Below, one piece after another: positions 1 through 7,360 of a stretch of DNA of 17,406 nt. Positions within the stretch are counted from its first letter, which is position 1. The number at the start of each line of letters is the position of its first letter. A program made the translations under genes and the position numbers. Location of the stretch: the NCBI GenBank assembly GCA_036278435.1, contig DASULA010000137.1:1-17406 (forward strand), read 5' to 3'. The notes beneath the pieces are model-generated. The model searched no databases, was not told the DNA's origin, and worked only from the letters and a program-made list of their open reading frames with translations. This DNA comes from DASULA01 sp036278435. GTDB lineage: Bacteria; Actinomycetota; Actinomycetes; Mycobacteriales; DASULA01.

Positions 1-1
1 G

Positions 2-175
2 TGGGAGGTCGAGCCGGTGGTGCGGCAGCTCAACACGTTGCGGATGGCGGCCGTGGAGGCGGTCGAGGCGGCCGGCGCCCAGCACACCGAGCGGGTCGAC
101 CTGGATGGTCTGGCCACACCGGCACCGGAACGGCACGCGGACGGGCAGGCTGGCCGGGCGAACGAGTACGAATGA
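2..175 (+). CDS. C-terminal end of an unrecognised protein (5' cut by window)
   Basis: An open frame enters from the left edge and ends at TGA 173-175, leaving 57 residues. The visible part is an alpha-helical stretch rich in Val, Ala and Glu (about residues 1-28), followed by a polar tail rich in Gly, Ala and Asp that ends in NEYE. No domain can be named from so short a tail. It is preferred over the overlapping frames because its first half has the amphipathic helix pattern and third-position GC bias of a real gene. It runs in the same direction as glgP, 273 bases upstream of it. Nothing visible links it to glycogen metabolism. Confidence 0.5.
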   Translation, partial: WEVEPVVRQLNTLRMAAVEAVEAAGAQHTERVDLDGLATPAPERHADGQAGRANEYE

Positions 176-284
176 CGCGGTCTGGCGGTGATATCGCGTA
201 GCATGCCACGGTTCCGGGCGGTTGAGAGGCTACGGGCGGGACGACGGTCTCCCGGGACGACACGGCACACACGCCGCCGCGGCG

Positions 285-319
285 ACACCCTCGTCGAGGC
301 TTCGCCGCGGCCAGGGTGT
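285..319 (+). terminator. Possible weak hairpin after the upstream gene
   Basis: ACACCCT (285-291) can pair with AGGGTGT (313-319) across a 21-base loop, and there is no T-run. It could be a weak terminator or chance pairing in GC-rich DNA. The rest of 176-448 shows no gene I can support. Confidence 0.2.
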
Positions 320-433
320 GGAATCACTCATCGAGACCCGGCCGGAGGGGCTGATCCGGGCCGGTCCGCAAGAACTTGCGGCAACCATGTGAAAATGTTG
401 CGTCCGCCCGTCCTGTCGGGCCGCCTTAGTGAG

Positions 434-439
434 TAGGGT
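434..439 (+). promoter_or_regulatory. Candidate -10 element of glgP
   Basis: TAGGGT fits the actinobacterial TANNNT -10 pattern and lies nine bases before the chosen GTG start, so a transcript from it would have almost no leader. The same bases could instead act as a poor Shine-Dalgarno site. No convincing -35 box is seen. Confidence 0.3.
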
Positions 440-448
440 TTGCACCTC

Positions 449-3007
449 GTGAGAGCGCTTCGCCGATTCACCGTCCGGGCTTCCCTCCCGGACCAGCTCG
501 CCGCGCTGGCCGAGCTGGTCATGAACCTGCGCTGGACCTGGCACCCGGAGACCCTGGACCTGTTCGAGAGCGTCGACCCGGACCTGTGGCGGGCCTGCCG
601 TCACGACCCGGTGCGGCTGCTCGGAGCGGTGCCCGCGGACCGGCTGACCGTGCTGGCCGGCGACCGCCGGTTCGGCCGTCGGCTGTCCGACGCCGCCGAG
701 GAGTTGGAGGAGTACCTCACCGGCGACCGGTGGTACCAACAGCACTCCGACACCCTGGAACGCGCGCCGCGGTCCATCGCGTACTTCTCGCCGGAGTACG
801 GCATCACCGAGGTGCTGCCGCAGTACTCCGGCGGGCTGGGCATCCTGGCCGGTGACCACCTCAAGGCCGCCTCGGACCTGGGCGTGCCGGTGATCGGGGT
901 GGGGCTGCTGTACCGGGCCGGCTACTTCCAGCAGTCGCTGTCGGCGGATGGCTGGCAGCAGGAGCGGTACCCCGCGATCGACCCGCACGGCATGCCGCTG
1001 GTGCTGCTGCGCGGGCAGGACGGCTCGCCGGTGAAGGTCCACGTCGGCCTGACCGATCACCGCACGCTGCGCGCCCAGGTGTGGCGGGCCCAGGTCGGCC
1101 GGGTGCCGCTGCTCCTGCTCGACTCCGACATCGAGGACAACGACGCCCCGGGCCGGCAGGTCACCGACCGGCTCTACGGCGGCGGCAGCGACCACCGGTT
1201 GCAGCAGGAGATGCTGCTGGGTATCGGTGGGGTGCGCGCGGTACGGGCGTTCTGCGGGCTGACCGGCACCGCCGAGCCGGAGGTGTTCCACACCAACGAG
1301 GGGCACGCCGGCTTCCTGGGTGTGGAACGTATCCGGGAACTGGTTGAGGGCGCCGGGCTGTCCTTCGACGAGGCGTTGCAGGCGGTGCGGGCCGGCACGG
1401 TGTTCACCACCCACACGCCCGTTCCGGCCGGTATCGACCGGTTCGGGCTTGACCAGGTCGGCCGGTACTTCGGCGGCAGCAACGAGGCGCCTGGGGTGCC
1501 GGTGAGCCGCATCCTGGACCTGGGCTTCGAGGGCGAGCTGAACTGCTTCAACATGGCGCACATGGGGCTGCGGCTGGCCCAGCGGGCGAACGGGGTGAGC
1601 CGGCTGCACGGCCGGGTCAGCCGGGACATGTTCAACTGCCTGTGGTCGGGCTTCGAACCGGACGAGGTGCCGATCACGCACGTCACCAACGGCGTGCACG
1701 CCCCCACCTGGATGGCCCGGCAGGTGATGGCCGCGGCGAACCGGGACGCCCAGCCCGGGGCGCTGGCCGCCGGGGCCGGCTGGCAGGCCGCCGACCGGGT
1801 GCCGGCACAGGAGGTCTGGGCGCTGCGGACCGAGCTGCGCACCAGCCTGGTGGCCGAGGTGCGCCGCCGGCTGCGCGCGTCGTGGGTGCAGCGCGGAGCC
1901 AGCGAGGCCGAACTGGCCTGGGTGAACACGGTGTTCGACCCGAACGTGCTCACCGTCGGGTTCGCCCGGCGGGTCCCGTCCTACAAGCGGCTCACCCTGA
2001 TGCTGCGTGACCCCGAGCGGCTGACCGAACTGCTGTGCGACCCCGAGCGGCCCATGCAGTTGGTGATCGCCGGCAAGTCGCACCCGGCCGACGACTCGGG
2101 CAAGGCGCTGATCCAGCAGATGGTCCGGTTCACCGACGACCCGGCCGTGCGGCACCGCATCGTGTTCCTGCCCGACTACGACATGGGCATGGCCCGCTAC
2201 CTGGTGCAGGGCTGCGACGTGTGGCTGAACAACCCGCTGCGCCCGCTGGAGGCCTCCGGCACGTCCGGCATGAAGTCGGCGCTGAACGGCGGGCTGAACC
2301 TGTCCATCCGGGACGGCTGGTGGGACGAGATGTACGACGGCGCGAACGGGTGGTCGATCCCGACGGCCGACGGCGTAGCCGACCCGGACCGCCGCGACGA
2401 GCTGGAGGCGGCGGCGTTCTACGACCTGATCGAGAGCCAGGTCAAGCCACGTTTCTACGACCGGGACACCCGGGGCGTGCCGCTGCGCTGGGTGGAGATG
2501 GTGCGGCACACGCTCAAGTCGCTCGGCCCGAAGGTGCTGGCCACCCGGATGGTGCGCGACTACGTCCGGGACCTGTACTCCCCGGCCGCGGCCTCCTCGG
2601 TGCGGCTGGCCGCCGACGACTTCGCCGGCGCCCGGCGGCTGGCCGAGTGGCGGGCCCGGGTGCTGGCCGCGTGGAGTGACGTGCGGGTGCGGCACGTGGA
2701 GTCCAGCGGGGTCGGTGACACCCCGGAGCTGGGTGCCACCCTGTCGCTGCGGGCCGAGGTGGCGTTGGGCAGCCTGTGCCCGGACGACGTGGAGGTGCAG
2801 GCGGCCTACGGGCGGGTGGACGAGTCCGACCAGTTGCACGACGTCCACACCGTGCCGATGAAGTACGTCGGCGACGGCGACCTGTACCGGTTCGAGGGCA
2901 CCGTCCCGCTGGAGCGCACCGGTGCGTTCGGGTACACGGTGCGGGTGCTGCCCCGGCACGACCTCCTCGGCAGCCCCACCGACCTCGGCGTCATCACCCA
3001 CGCCTGA
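449..3007 (+). CDS. glgP: Alpha-glucan (glycogen/maltodextrin) phosphorylase
   Basis: The 852-residue product is a cytoplasmic PLP-dependent family-35 phosphorylase that releases glucose-1-phosphate from the non-reducing ends of alpha-1,4-glucans. An N-terminal DUF3417-type region (about residues 1-110, starting MRALRRFTVRA) precedes the phosphorylase core, as in the mycobacterial GlgP type. The motif EASGTSGMKSALNGG contains the PLP-binding lysine, K609. SPEYGI and HTNEGHAGF are other family blocks. The GTG at 449 was chosen because related proteins begin at this Arg-Ala-Leu-Arg-Arg motif; a TTG nine bases upstream (440) is in frame but less likely. The length is normal and no frame damage is seen. 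The gene stands alone on the plus strand, convergent with the toxin-antitoxin pair and separated from it by strong hairpins. Confidence 0.95.
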   Translation: MRALRRFTVRASLPDQLAALAELVMNLRWTWHPETLDLFESVDPDLWRACRHDPVRLLGAVPADRLTVLAGDRRFGRRLSDAAEELEEYLTGDRWYQQHSDTLERAPRSIAYFSPEYGITEVLPQYSGGLGILAGDHLKAASDLGVPVIGVGLLYRAGYFQQSLSADGWQQERYPAIDPHGMPLVLLRGQDGSPVKVHVGLTDHRTLRAQVWRAQVGRVPLLLLDSDIEDNDAPGRQVTDRLYGGGSDHRLQQEMLLGIGGVRAVRAFCGLTGTAEPEVFHTNEGHAGFLGVERIRELVEGAGLSFDEALQAVRAGTVFTTHTPVPAGIDRFGLDQVGRYFGGSNEAPGVPVSRILDLGFEGELNCFNMAHMGLRLAQRANGVSRLHGRVSRDMFNCLWSGFEPDEVPITHVTNGVHAPTWMARQVMAAANRDAQPGALAAGAGWQAADRVPAQEVWALRTELRTSLVAEVRRRLRASWVQRGASEAELAWVNTVFDPNVLTVGFARRVPSYKRLTLMLRDPERLTELLCDPERPMQLVIAGKSHPADDSGKALIQQMVRFTDDPAVRHRIVFLPDYDMGMARYLVQGCDVWLNNPLRPLEASGTSGMKSALNGGLNLSIRDGWWDEMYDGANGWSIPTADGVADPDRRDELEAAAFYDLIESQVKPRFYDRDTRGVPLRWVEMVRHTLKSLGPKVLATRMVRDYVRDLYSPAAASSVRLAADDFAGARRLAEWRARVLAAWSDVRVRHVESSGVGDTPELGATLSLRAEVALGSLCPDDVEVQAAYGRVDESDQLHDVHTVPMKYVGDGDLYRFEGTVPLERTGAFGYTVRVLPRHDLLGSPTDLGVITHA

Positions 3008-3039
3008 CTCCCGGCTCAGAGTGATCCGTGACGGGTGTC

Positions 3040-3094
3040 TGTTCCGCGAATGGCCCTGTTCCGCACCATGCGGAACAGGCTGATTCGCGGAACA
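3040..3094. repeat. Nested perfect palindrome, probable two-way terminator or small repeat element
   Basis: A 12-base arm (3040-3051) is fully complementary to 3083-3094, and a 10-base inner arm (3055-3064) to 3070-3079. A 3x3 internal loop separates the arms and the terminal loop is five bases. The octamer TGTTCCGC occurs twice on the left (3040, 3057) and GCGGAACA twice on the right (3070, 3087), so the unit is built from four copies of one octamer. It lies 33 bases after the glgP stop, between convergent genes, which suits a bidirectional terminator. No long T-run follows. The internal repetition also fits a dispersed palindromic repeat. Confidence 0.8.
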
Positions 3095-3095
3095 A

Positions 3096-3114
3096 CCCTC
3101 CACACGCTGGAGGG
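3096..3114. terminator. Second hairpin between glgP and vapC
   Basis: CCCTCCA (3096-3102) pairs perfectly with TGGAGGG (3108-3114) around a five-base loop, one base after the large palindrome. The tandem hairpins between converging genes suggest termination from both sides, probably Rho-assisted or T-run-free as is common in high-GC actinomycetes. Confidence 0.55.
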
Positions 3115-3131
3115 CTCGGCGTGCCAGCGGC

Positions 3132-3536
3132 TCAGGTTGGGGCGGCGACTGGCAGGCCGAGTTCGGTAGCTGCCTCGACCAGCTCACGGTCGTAGGTCAC
3201 GAAGTCGGTCAGTTCATCCCGGAACGCCTCGGCACTGGCCAGGTGGATGGCATCCAGGGAGCCCAGCCGCGGGGTGCGGTACGCCCTGGCCCGGGCCAAC
3301 ACGGTGCTACTCAGATCGGCGAGGTAGATGCCGCTGAGCGCCTGCTCGGTGACGTAGGGCACTCGTTGATGGTCCACTCCGGACCGGAGCAGGGTACGGG
3401 CGATCTCCAACTGCGCGAGTTCACTGGTCACCAGTTCGCTTCGGCGGGCGAGTTCCTGCCGCCAAGCGCGCAGGGCCACGCTTTCCTTCTCCGGCTTGAC
3501 GAATTTGAGCAGGGCGCAGGCGTCGAGGTAGATCAA
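3132..3536 (-). CDS. vapC: PIN-domain toxin, VapC family
   Basis: The 134-residue protein is a PIN-domain ribonuclease. VapC toxins cleave RNA, usually tRNA or rRNA, when their antitoxin is degraded. The four expected acidic residues are visible: D5 in MIYLDACALL, E44 in LAQLEIAR, D95 in LDAIHLA and D116 in TYDREL. The length is normal for the family. Translation appears to start at TTG (3536-3534), which overlaps the TGA stop of the antitoxin gene in a four-base TTGA (3533-3536). This is a typical coupled arrangement that keeps toxin synthesis tied to antitoxin synthesis. All catalytic acids are present, so the toxin looks functional. The RNA target cannot be told from sequence. Confidence 0.92.
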   Translation of the reverse strand: MIYLDACALLKFVKPEKESVALRAWRQELARRSELVTSELAQLEIARTLLRSGVDHQRVPYVTEQALSGIYLADLSSTVLARARAYRTPRLGSLDAIHLASAEAFRDELTDFVTYDRELVEAATELGLPVAAPT

Positions 3537-3814
3537 CGGCCGCGTTCCCGGTCGCGGTCGGCGATGAGCAGGTCGGACAGGCTCGGCGTGTCGGGTGCCA
3601 GGTCGTCTATCAGCTCGGGCATGCCGGTCTGGGCCGGCGGTCTGACTTCCCCGGCGGAGACCATGCGCTGCACGACACTGACCTGCTCGGCTTCGGGAAC
3701 CATTCGCAGCACCGGCCGCCCTCGGTCGGTGACCACGATCGTGGCTCCCGCGCGTACTCGCGCCACCGCCCTGGAGGGGTTCTGATTGAGCTCTCGCAGG
3801 CCGATCGTCTCCAT
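3533..3814 (-). CDS. vapB: Antitoxin of Phd/YefM type paired with the PIN toxin
   Basis: The 93-residue protein begins METIGLRELNQNPS, the hallmark N-terminus of Phd/YefM-type DNA-binding antitoxins, and continues with VTDRGRPVLRMVP. This N-terminal domain should bind the operator. The C-terminal half (about residues 60-93), with acidic LSDLLIADRD, should wrap the toxin. It is named vapB for its partnership with the PIN toxin, although the fold is Phd/YefM. The ATG at 3814 is fixed by the family N-terminus and lies six bases from a good -10 box, so the mRNA is probably leaderless. The frame is open much further upstream, but that DNA is antisense to the ATPase relic and is not coding. Confidence 0.9.
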   Translation of the reverse strand: METIGLRELNQNPSRAVARVRAGATIVVTDRGRPVLRMVPEAEQVSVVQRMVSAGEVRPPAQTGMPELIDDLAPDTPSLSDLLIADRDRERGR

Positions 3815-3820
3815 ACCGCC

Positions 3821-3849
3821 AATGTACCTATCCTGTGTAGTTACATCAA
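3821..3849 (-). promoter_or_regulatory. vapBC promoter with overlapping inverted-repeat operator
   Basis: Read on the minus strand, TTGATG (3849-3844) and TACATT (3826-3821) are separated by exactly 17 bases. The -10 box ends six bases before the vapB ATG, so transcription would begin at the start codon. ATGTA (3822-3826) and TACAT (3842-3846) form an inverted repeat spaced about two helical turns apart. It overlaps both promoter boxes, which is where a VapB/VapC repressor complex would bind. Confidence 0.65.
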
Positions 3850-3856
3850 GTGCGTA

Positions 3857-4474
3857 TTGGCCGACGCCGGGATGACAACCCACGATCCGGACGCGTTCCA
3901 CGCGCGGCGGTCGACCTACCGGATCGCCGAGCCGGTCCTCACCTTCTACTACGCGGTGATGCGGCCGGAGTGGAGCGACCTGGAACGCCCCGGCCACGCC
4001 GAGCCGGTCTGGACGCGAGCCGGTCACACGTTCGCGAGCAAGGTCGCCGGGCCGCACTTCGAAGGAGTCTGCCGGGCCTGGGCCCGGTGGTACGCCGGGC
4101 CGGACACCCTGGGCGGGCACCGGGTCCGGGTGGTCTCGGGTACGGTGCCCGATCCGGCGGCGCGAACCAGCCACGAGGTCGACGTGGCCGTGTTCGGCGA
4201 CGGTGAGGCCGGCGGCGGCGAGCGGCCGCTGGCCGTCGGCGAGGCCAGGTGGAACGAGGTCATGGGGCTGGCCCAGTTGCGCCGGTTGGAGCGCGTCCGC
4301 GACCTGTTGCGCGCCCGGCCGCGGATCGACGCGGCCGACACCCGGCTGCTGTGCTTCGGCGGCGGCGGGTGCACCGACGACCTGCGGTCTGCCGCCGCGG
4401 CCACCGACAGCATCGCGCTGGTGGACCCCACCCGCCTGTACCACGGCACCCGACCGGCCGCCGGGTCCTCATTG
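3857..4474 (+). pseudogene. Truncated DUF234-type ATPase, C-terminal remnant
   Basis: The translated region matches the C-terminal part of bacterial/archaeal DUF234 AAA ATPases: RRSTYRIAEPVLTFYYAVM, then GPHFEGVCRAW, then a PD-(D/E)XK-like core with HEVDVAVF and AVGEARWNEV. The usual ExK is ExR here. Family proteins are roughly 450 residues with an N-terminal P-loop ATPase; that part is absent, and upstream DNA is immediately the vapBC promoter. Similarity fades near LYHG (about 4447). No stop follows there, and the frame runs on antisense through the DUF427 gene to 4777. Both ends are therefore abnormal. A TTG (3857) or ATG (3872) could start a roughly 200-residue nuclease-like protein, so expression cannot be excluded, but a deletion relic is more likely. 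Confidence 0.6.
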
Positions 4475-5242
4475 TCAGGTGGAGAAATGGGTGACCGGGC
4501 GGTCCAGCCGGTGGCCGTCGACGGTCATGTCGACCTGCTCGTTGTAGAACGCCACCATTCCGGCGATCCGGGACAGTGCCCGGGTCGGGAAGTCGTAGCA
4601 CCAGGCGATGTCCGGGTGGGTGGCGTCGCCGACCCGGACCGACCAGTAGCGGCTGGTCCGGCCCTTGTAGGGGCAGGCCGTCACCGTGTCGCTGGGCACC
4701 AGGTGCTCGTCGTTCACCTCGGTGCGGTTCAGGTAGTAGCGGGTGGGCAGGCCGGTCTCGAACACCAGTACTGGTGAGGACGACTCGGCCAGCGTCACGC
4801 CGTCGAGCTCGATCCGCACCCGGCGGGTGGAACGCAGCGCGTCAACCCGCGTGTACGGGCTGCGCGGATGGACGAACACCTCCTCATCCTCCTCGAACCA
4901 CCCGTCCAGGGCATGCCAGTCAAACCGCGCCATCCCCGCCAGGCCGTCGGGCGAGTCGTTGGAGTAGACGCGCGCCGAGCCTGGACGCGACACATCGCCC
5001 ACGCGCAGCCCGTGCCGCCGCGCGGTGCCGTGGCGGGACCGTTCGGTGTCCTGCTCGTCGACCAGAACGGCCGGGTCCACGTCGGCGACCGGCAGGTAGT
5101 ACTGGGGGTAGAACGGGGTCTCCCAGACGTAGACCGCACCGGTGGTGTCGACGACGGTCGCACCGCCGAGCACGGCGCGGATGCGCCGGGGCACCGGCTC
5201 GACGTGCCCGACCGGCACGATCATCCTCGGGTAGTCACCCAC
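4475..5242 (-). CDS. Tandem DUF427 domain protein
   Basis: The 255-residue protein carries two DUF427 domains. The first spans about residues 15-100, with VYVWETPFYPQYYLPVADV. The second spans about residues 140-240, with SPVLVFETGLPTRYYL, then ACPYKGRTSRYWSVRVGD and IAWCYDFP. DUF427 is a small beta-barrel-like domain of unknown biochemical role, common in actinobacteria. The GTG at 5242 is chosen because GGAG lies six bases before it; the ATG at 5224, six codons in, has no usable ribosome site. An upstream open extension is unlike any coding sequence. Its 3' end faces the ATPase relic, and it diverges from the alcohol dehydrogenase. A second, one-domain paralogue lies just beyond that dehydrogenase. 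Confidence 0.85.
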   Translation of the reverse strand: MGDYPRMIVPVGHVEPVPRRIRAVLGGATVVDTTGAVYVWETPFYPQYYLPVADVDPAVLVDEQDTERSRHGTARRHGLRVGDVSRPGSARVYSNDSPDGLAGMARFDWHALDGWFEEDEEVFVHPRSPYTRVDALRSTRRVRIELDGVTLAESSSPVLVFETGLPTRYYLNRTEVNDEHLVPSDTVTACPYKGRTSRYWSVRVGDATHPDIAWCYDFPTRALSRIAGMVAFYNEQVDMTVDGHRLDRPVTHFST

Positions 5243-5462
5243 GCCACGCTCCCGTCGGTAGGCCGCCAGGGTCCGGCCCAGTATCGGCCGGCGGCCGGCA
5301 CACCGCACCCCAACGGGCCGCGTCGAACCGCAGGCGGGCCCGCCGTCCACGGCCGCCGCGCGCGTTCGGCGACCCAGGTCACCGCCAACCGGGGTTCCGG
5401 TGGGTAGGCGGGTGCCGGGAGACTGGCCGGGACGGCGTGTCGGGCGATTCGGAGGTTCAGCC

Positions 5463-6554
5463 ATGGCTGTGACGGTTCGTGCCGCGGTGCTCACCCAGGC
5501 GGCCGCGCCACTGGAGATCACCGACGTGCTGCTGCCCGAACCCGGCCCGGGGCGGGTACGGGTCCGGCTGGCCGCCGCGGGCGTGTGCCACTCGGACCTG
5601 TCGCTGGCCGACGGCACGCTGCGCCAACCGGTGCCCGCGGTGCTCGGGCACGAGGGCAGCGGGACGGTGGAGGAGGTCGGGCCGGGGGTCGACTCGGTCG
5701 CCCCGGGCGACCGGGTGCTGCTGAACTGGGCGCCGGCCTGCCGGTCCTGCTGGTTCTGCCGGCACGGCGAGCCGCACCTGTGCGAGCACGCGGCCGACGG
5801 CGGCACCGAGCCCTACGCCGGCCTGCCCGACGGCACCGGGCTCTACGCCGGACTGGGCACCGCCACGTTCGCCGAGCAGACCGTGGTTCCGGCCAATGCC
5901 CTCATCCCGCTGCCCGCCGACGTGCCGCTGCACCAGGCGGCGGTGCTCGGCTGCGCGGTGCTGACCGGGGTCGGCGCGGTGCTGAACAGCGCCCGGGTGT
6001 GCCAGGGCGAGTCGGTGTGCGTGATCGGACTGGGCGGGGTGGGCCTGTCGGTGGTGCAGGGTGCCCGGCTGGCCGGGGCAGACCCGATCGTGGCGGTGGA
6101 CGTGAGCGCGGACAAGGAGGCGTTGGCCCGCGGACTGGGTGCCACCCACTTCCTGCCCTCCACCGGTGAACTGGCCCGCCAGGTGCGGGCGCTGACCGGT
6201 GGCCGCGGCGTGGACCACGCGTTCGAGGTGGTGGGCCGCGCGGCCACGATCCGGCAGGCCTGGGGGCTGACCCGCCGGGGCGGTCGGACCACGGTGGTCG
6301 GGGTTGGCGGCCGGGACGACCAGGTGTCGTTCTCGGCGCTGGAACTGTTCTACTTCGCCCGGACGCTCACCGGCTGCGTGTTCGGCTCCTGCGATCCGGC
6401 CGTGGACGTGCCCCGGCTGCTCGACCGGGTTCGGGCCGGCGAACTGAACCTGGCCGGCCTGGTCACCGACGAGATCGAGCTGGCCGGCGTGCCCAGCGCA
6501 TTCGAGCGGATGCTCGCCGGGCGGGGCGGCCGGTCGCTGGTGCGCTTCGGCTGA
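5463..6554 (+). CDS. Zinc-dependent alcohol dehydrogenase (MDR superfamily)
   Basis: The 363-residue enzyme is a medium-chain NAD(P)-dependent dehydrogenase that oxidises alcohols or hydroxymethyl-thiol adducts. Catalytic zinc ligands are C42 (GVCHSDL), H63-E64 (LGHEGSG) and C164 (VLGCAVLTG). The structural zinc site is C93, C96, C99 and C107. The coenzyme motif is GLGGVG (189-194), and D213 at the end of the second strand favours NAD over NADP. The overall layout resembles the class III/mycothiol-dependent formaldehyde dehydrogenase group, but substrate cannot be assigned. The ATG at 5463 has GGAGG (5451-5455) seven bases upstream; an in-frame extension to 5400 is not supported. A one-domain DUF427 gene follows after 70 bases and may be co-transcribed. 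Confidence 0.93.
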   Translation: MAVTVRAAVLTQAAAPLEITDVLLPEPGPGRVRVRLAAAGVCHSDLSLADGTLRQPVPAVLGHEGSGTVEEVGPGVDSVAPGDRVLLNWAPACRSCWFCRHGEPHLCEHAADGGTEPYAGLPDGTGLYAGLGTATFAEQTVVPANALIPLPADVPLHQAAVLGCAVLTGVGAVLNSARVCQGESVCVIGLGGVGLSVVQGARLAGADPIVAVDVSADKEALARGLGATHFLPSTGELARQVRALTGGRGVDHAFEVVGRAATIRQAWGLTRRGGRTTVVGVGGRDDQVSFSALELFYFARTLTGCVFGSCDPAVDVPRLLDRVRAGELNLAGLVTDEIELAGVPSAFERMLAGRGGRSLVRFG

Positions 6555-6624
6555 GGTCGTACCGCACCGCGAGGGTCAGGCGCAGAATGTGTGCTGGTAA
6601 TCGGCGTGCGGTGAGGGAGTGACA

Positions 6625-6936
6625 ATGACGATGCGGGCCACCTGGAACGGTGCGGTGCTGGCCGAGAGCGACGACACGGTGGTAGTGGAGGGCAACCACT
6701 ACTTCCCGGCCGACTCGCTGCGCCGGGAACACTTCACCGGCAGCGCCACCCACACGGTCTGTCCGTGGAAGGGCACGGCGAGCTACTACACCGTAGAGGT
6801 GGGGGAGTCCAGCAACGCCGACGCGGCCTGGTACTACCCGGACCCCAAGCCGGCCGCCGACGAGATCCGTGACCGGGTGGCGTTCTGGCGCGGCGTCCAG
6901 GTCACCGGGGTGGCCGCAGCGGGCTCCGCGGGTTAA
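6625..6936 (+). CDS. Single-domain DUF427 protein
   Basis: The 103-residue protein is one DUF427 domain over almost its whole length: MRATWNGAVLAESDD, VEGNHYFPADSL, HTVCPWKGTASYYTVEVG and AAWYYPDPKPAA. It aligns best with the second domain of the tandem DUF427 protein on the other side of the dehydrogenase; both share the CP(Y/W)KG motif. The ATG at 6625 follows GGGAG at five bases; a GTG two codons earlier overlaps that site and is less likely. The function of the family is not established. Position suggests a small accessory protein co-transcribed with the alcohol dehydrogenase and the following VOC protein. Confidence 0.88.
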   Translation: MTMRATWNGAVLAESDDTVVVEGNHYFPADSLRREHFTGSATHTVCPWKGTASYYTVEVGESSNADAAWYYPDPKPAADEIRDRVAFWRGVQVTGVAAAGSAG

Positions 6937-7000
6937 TCGCTGGCCGGTTCGGCGGCCGACGGGCAGGATCAGACCGACGGTCGTGACGGAGGGAACATCC

Positions 7001-7360
7001 ATGATCGCTCGGATGGGCACAGTCGTGCTCGACTGCCCGGACCCGCTCGCCCTGGCCGAGTTCTACGCCGAACTCACCGGCTGGCGGGTGGGCGACCAGG
7101 ACGACGACTGGGTCGGGCTGACCGGTGGCGGCGAGGTGAACCTTGCCTTCCAGCTGGCGCCCGACCACCAGCCGCCGCAGTGGCCGGACCCGGCCCACCC
7201 GCAGCAGTTCCACCTCGACGTGTACGTCGATGATCTGGACACCGCCGAGAAGCAGGTGCTCGCGCTGGGGGCCAGGCTGCTCGCCGGGTCGGACAAGCCG
7301 ACCGGCTTCCGGGTCTACGCCGACCCGGCCGGCCACCCGTTCTGCCTGTGCACCAACTGA
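7001..7360 (+). CDS. Glyoxalase-like (VOC superfamily) protein
   Basis: The 119-residue protein has the paired beta-alpha-beta-beta-beta pattern of the VOC fold. It opens with VVLDCPDPLALAEFYAELTG; the second half runs from HLDVYVDDLDTAEK to VYADPAGHPFCLC. This is the short actinobacterial Glyoxalase_6-like type, whose members are often annotated as glyoxalase or bleomycin-resistance-like without proven activity. H71 may bind metal, but the usual C-terminal Glu before the last strand is not obvious (GHPFCLC), so a metal-dependent reaction is uncertain. The start is clear: GGAGGG at 6988-6993, seven bases before ATG 7001. It closes the dehydrogenase-DUF427-VOC run. Confidence 0.88.
   Translation: MIARMGTVVLDCPDPLALAEFYAELTGWRVGDQDDDWVGLTGGGEVNLAFQLAPDHQPPQWPDPAHPQQFHLDVYVDDLDTAEKQVLALGARLLAGSDKPTGFRVYADPAGHPFCLCTN

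Noticed and set aside
188..436. 82-codon plus-strand frame upstream of glgP
   Set aside because: Arg/Pro/Gly-rich with no ribosome site or recognisable motif; more likely leader and promoter DNA.
230..3187. A 985-codon open frame on the minus strand opposite glgP
   Set aside because: It is antisense to an intact phosphorylase, His/Gln/Pro/Arg-rich with no domain, and arises from third-position GC bias.
4475..4777. C-terminal extension of the DUF234 relic
   Set aside because: It is antisense to the second DUF427 domain and shows no family similarity; it reflects a lost stop.
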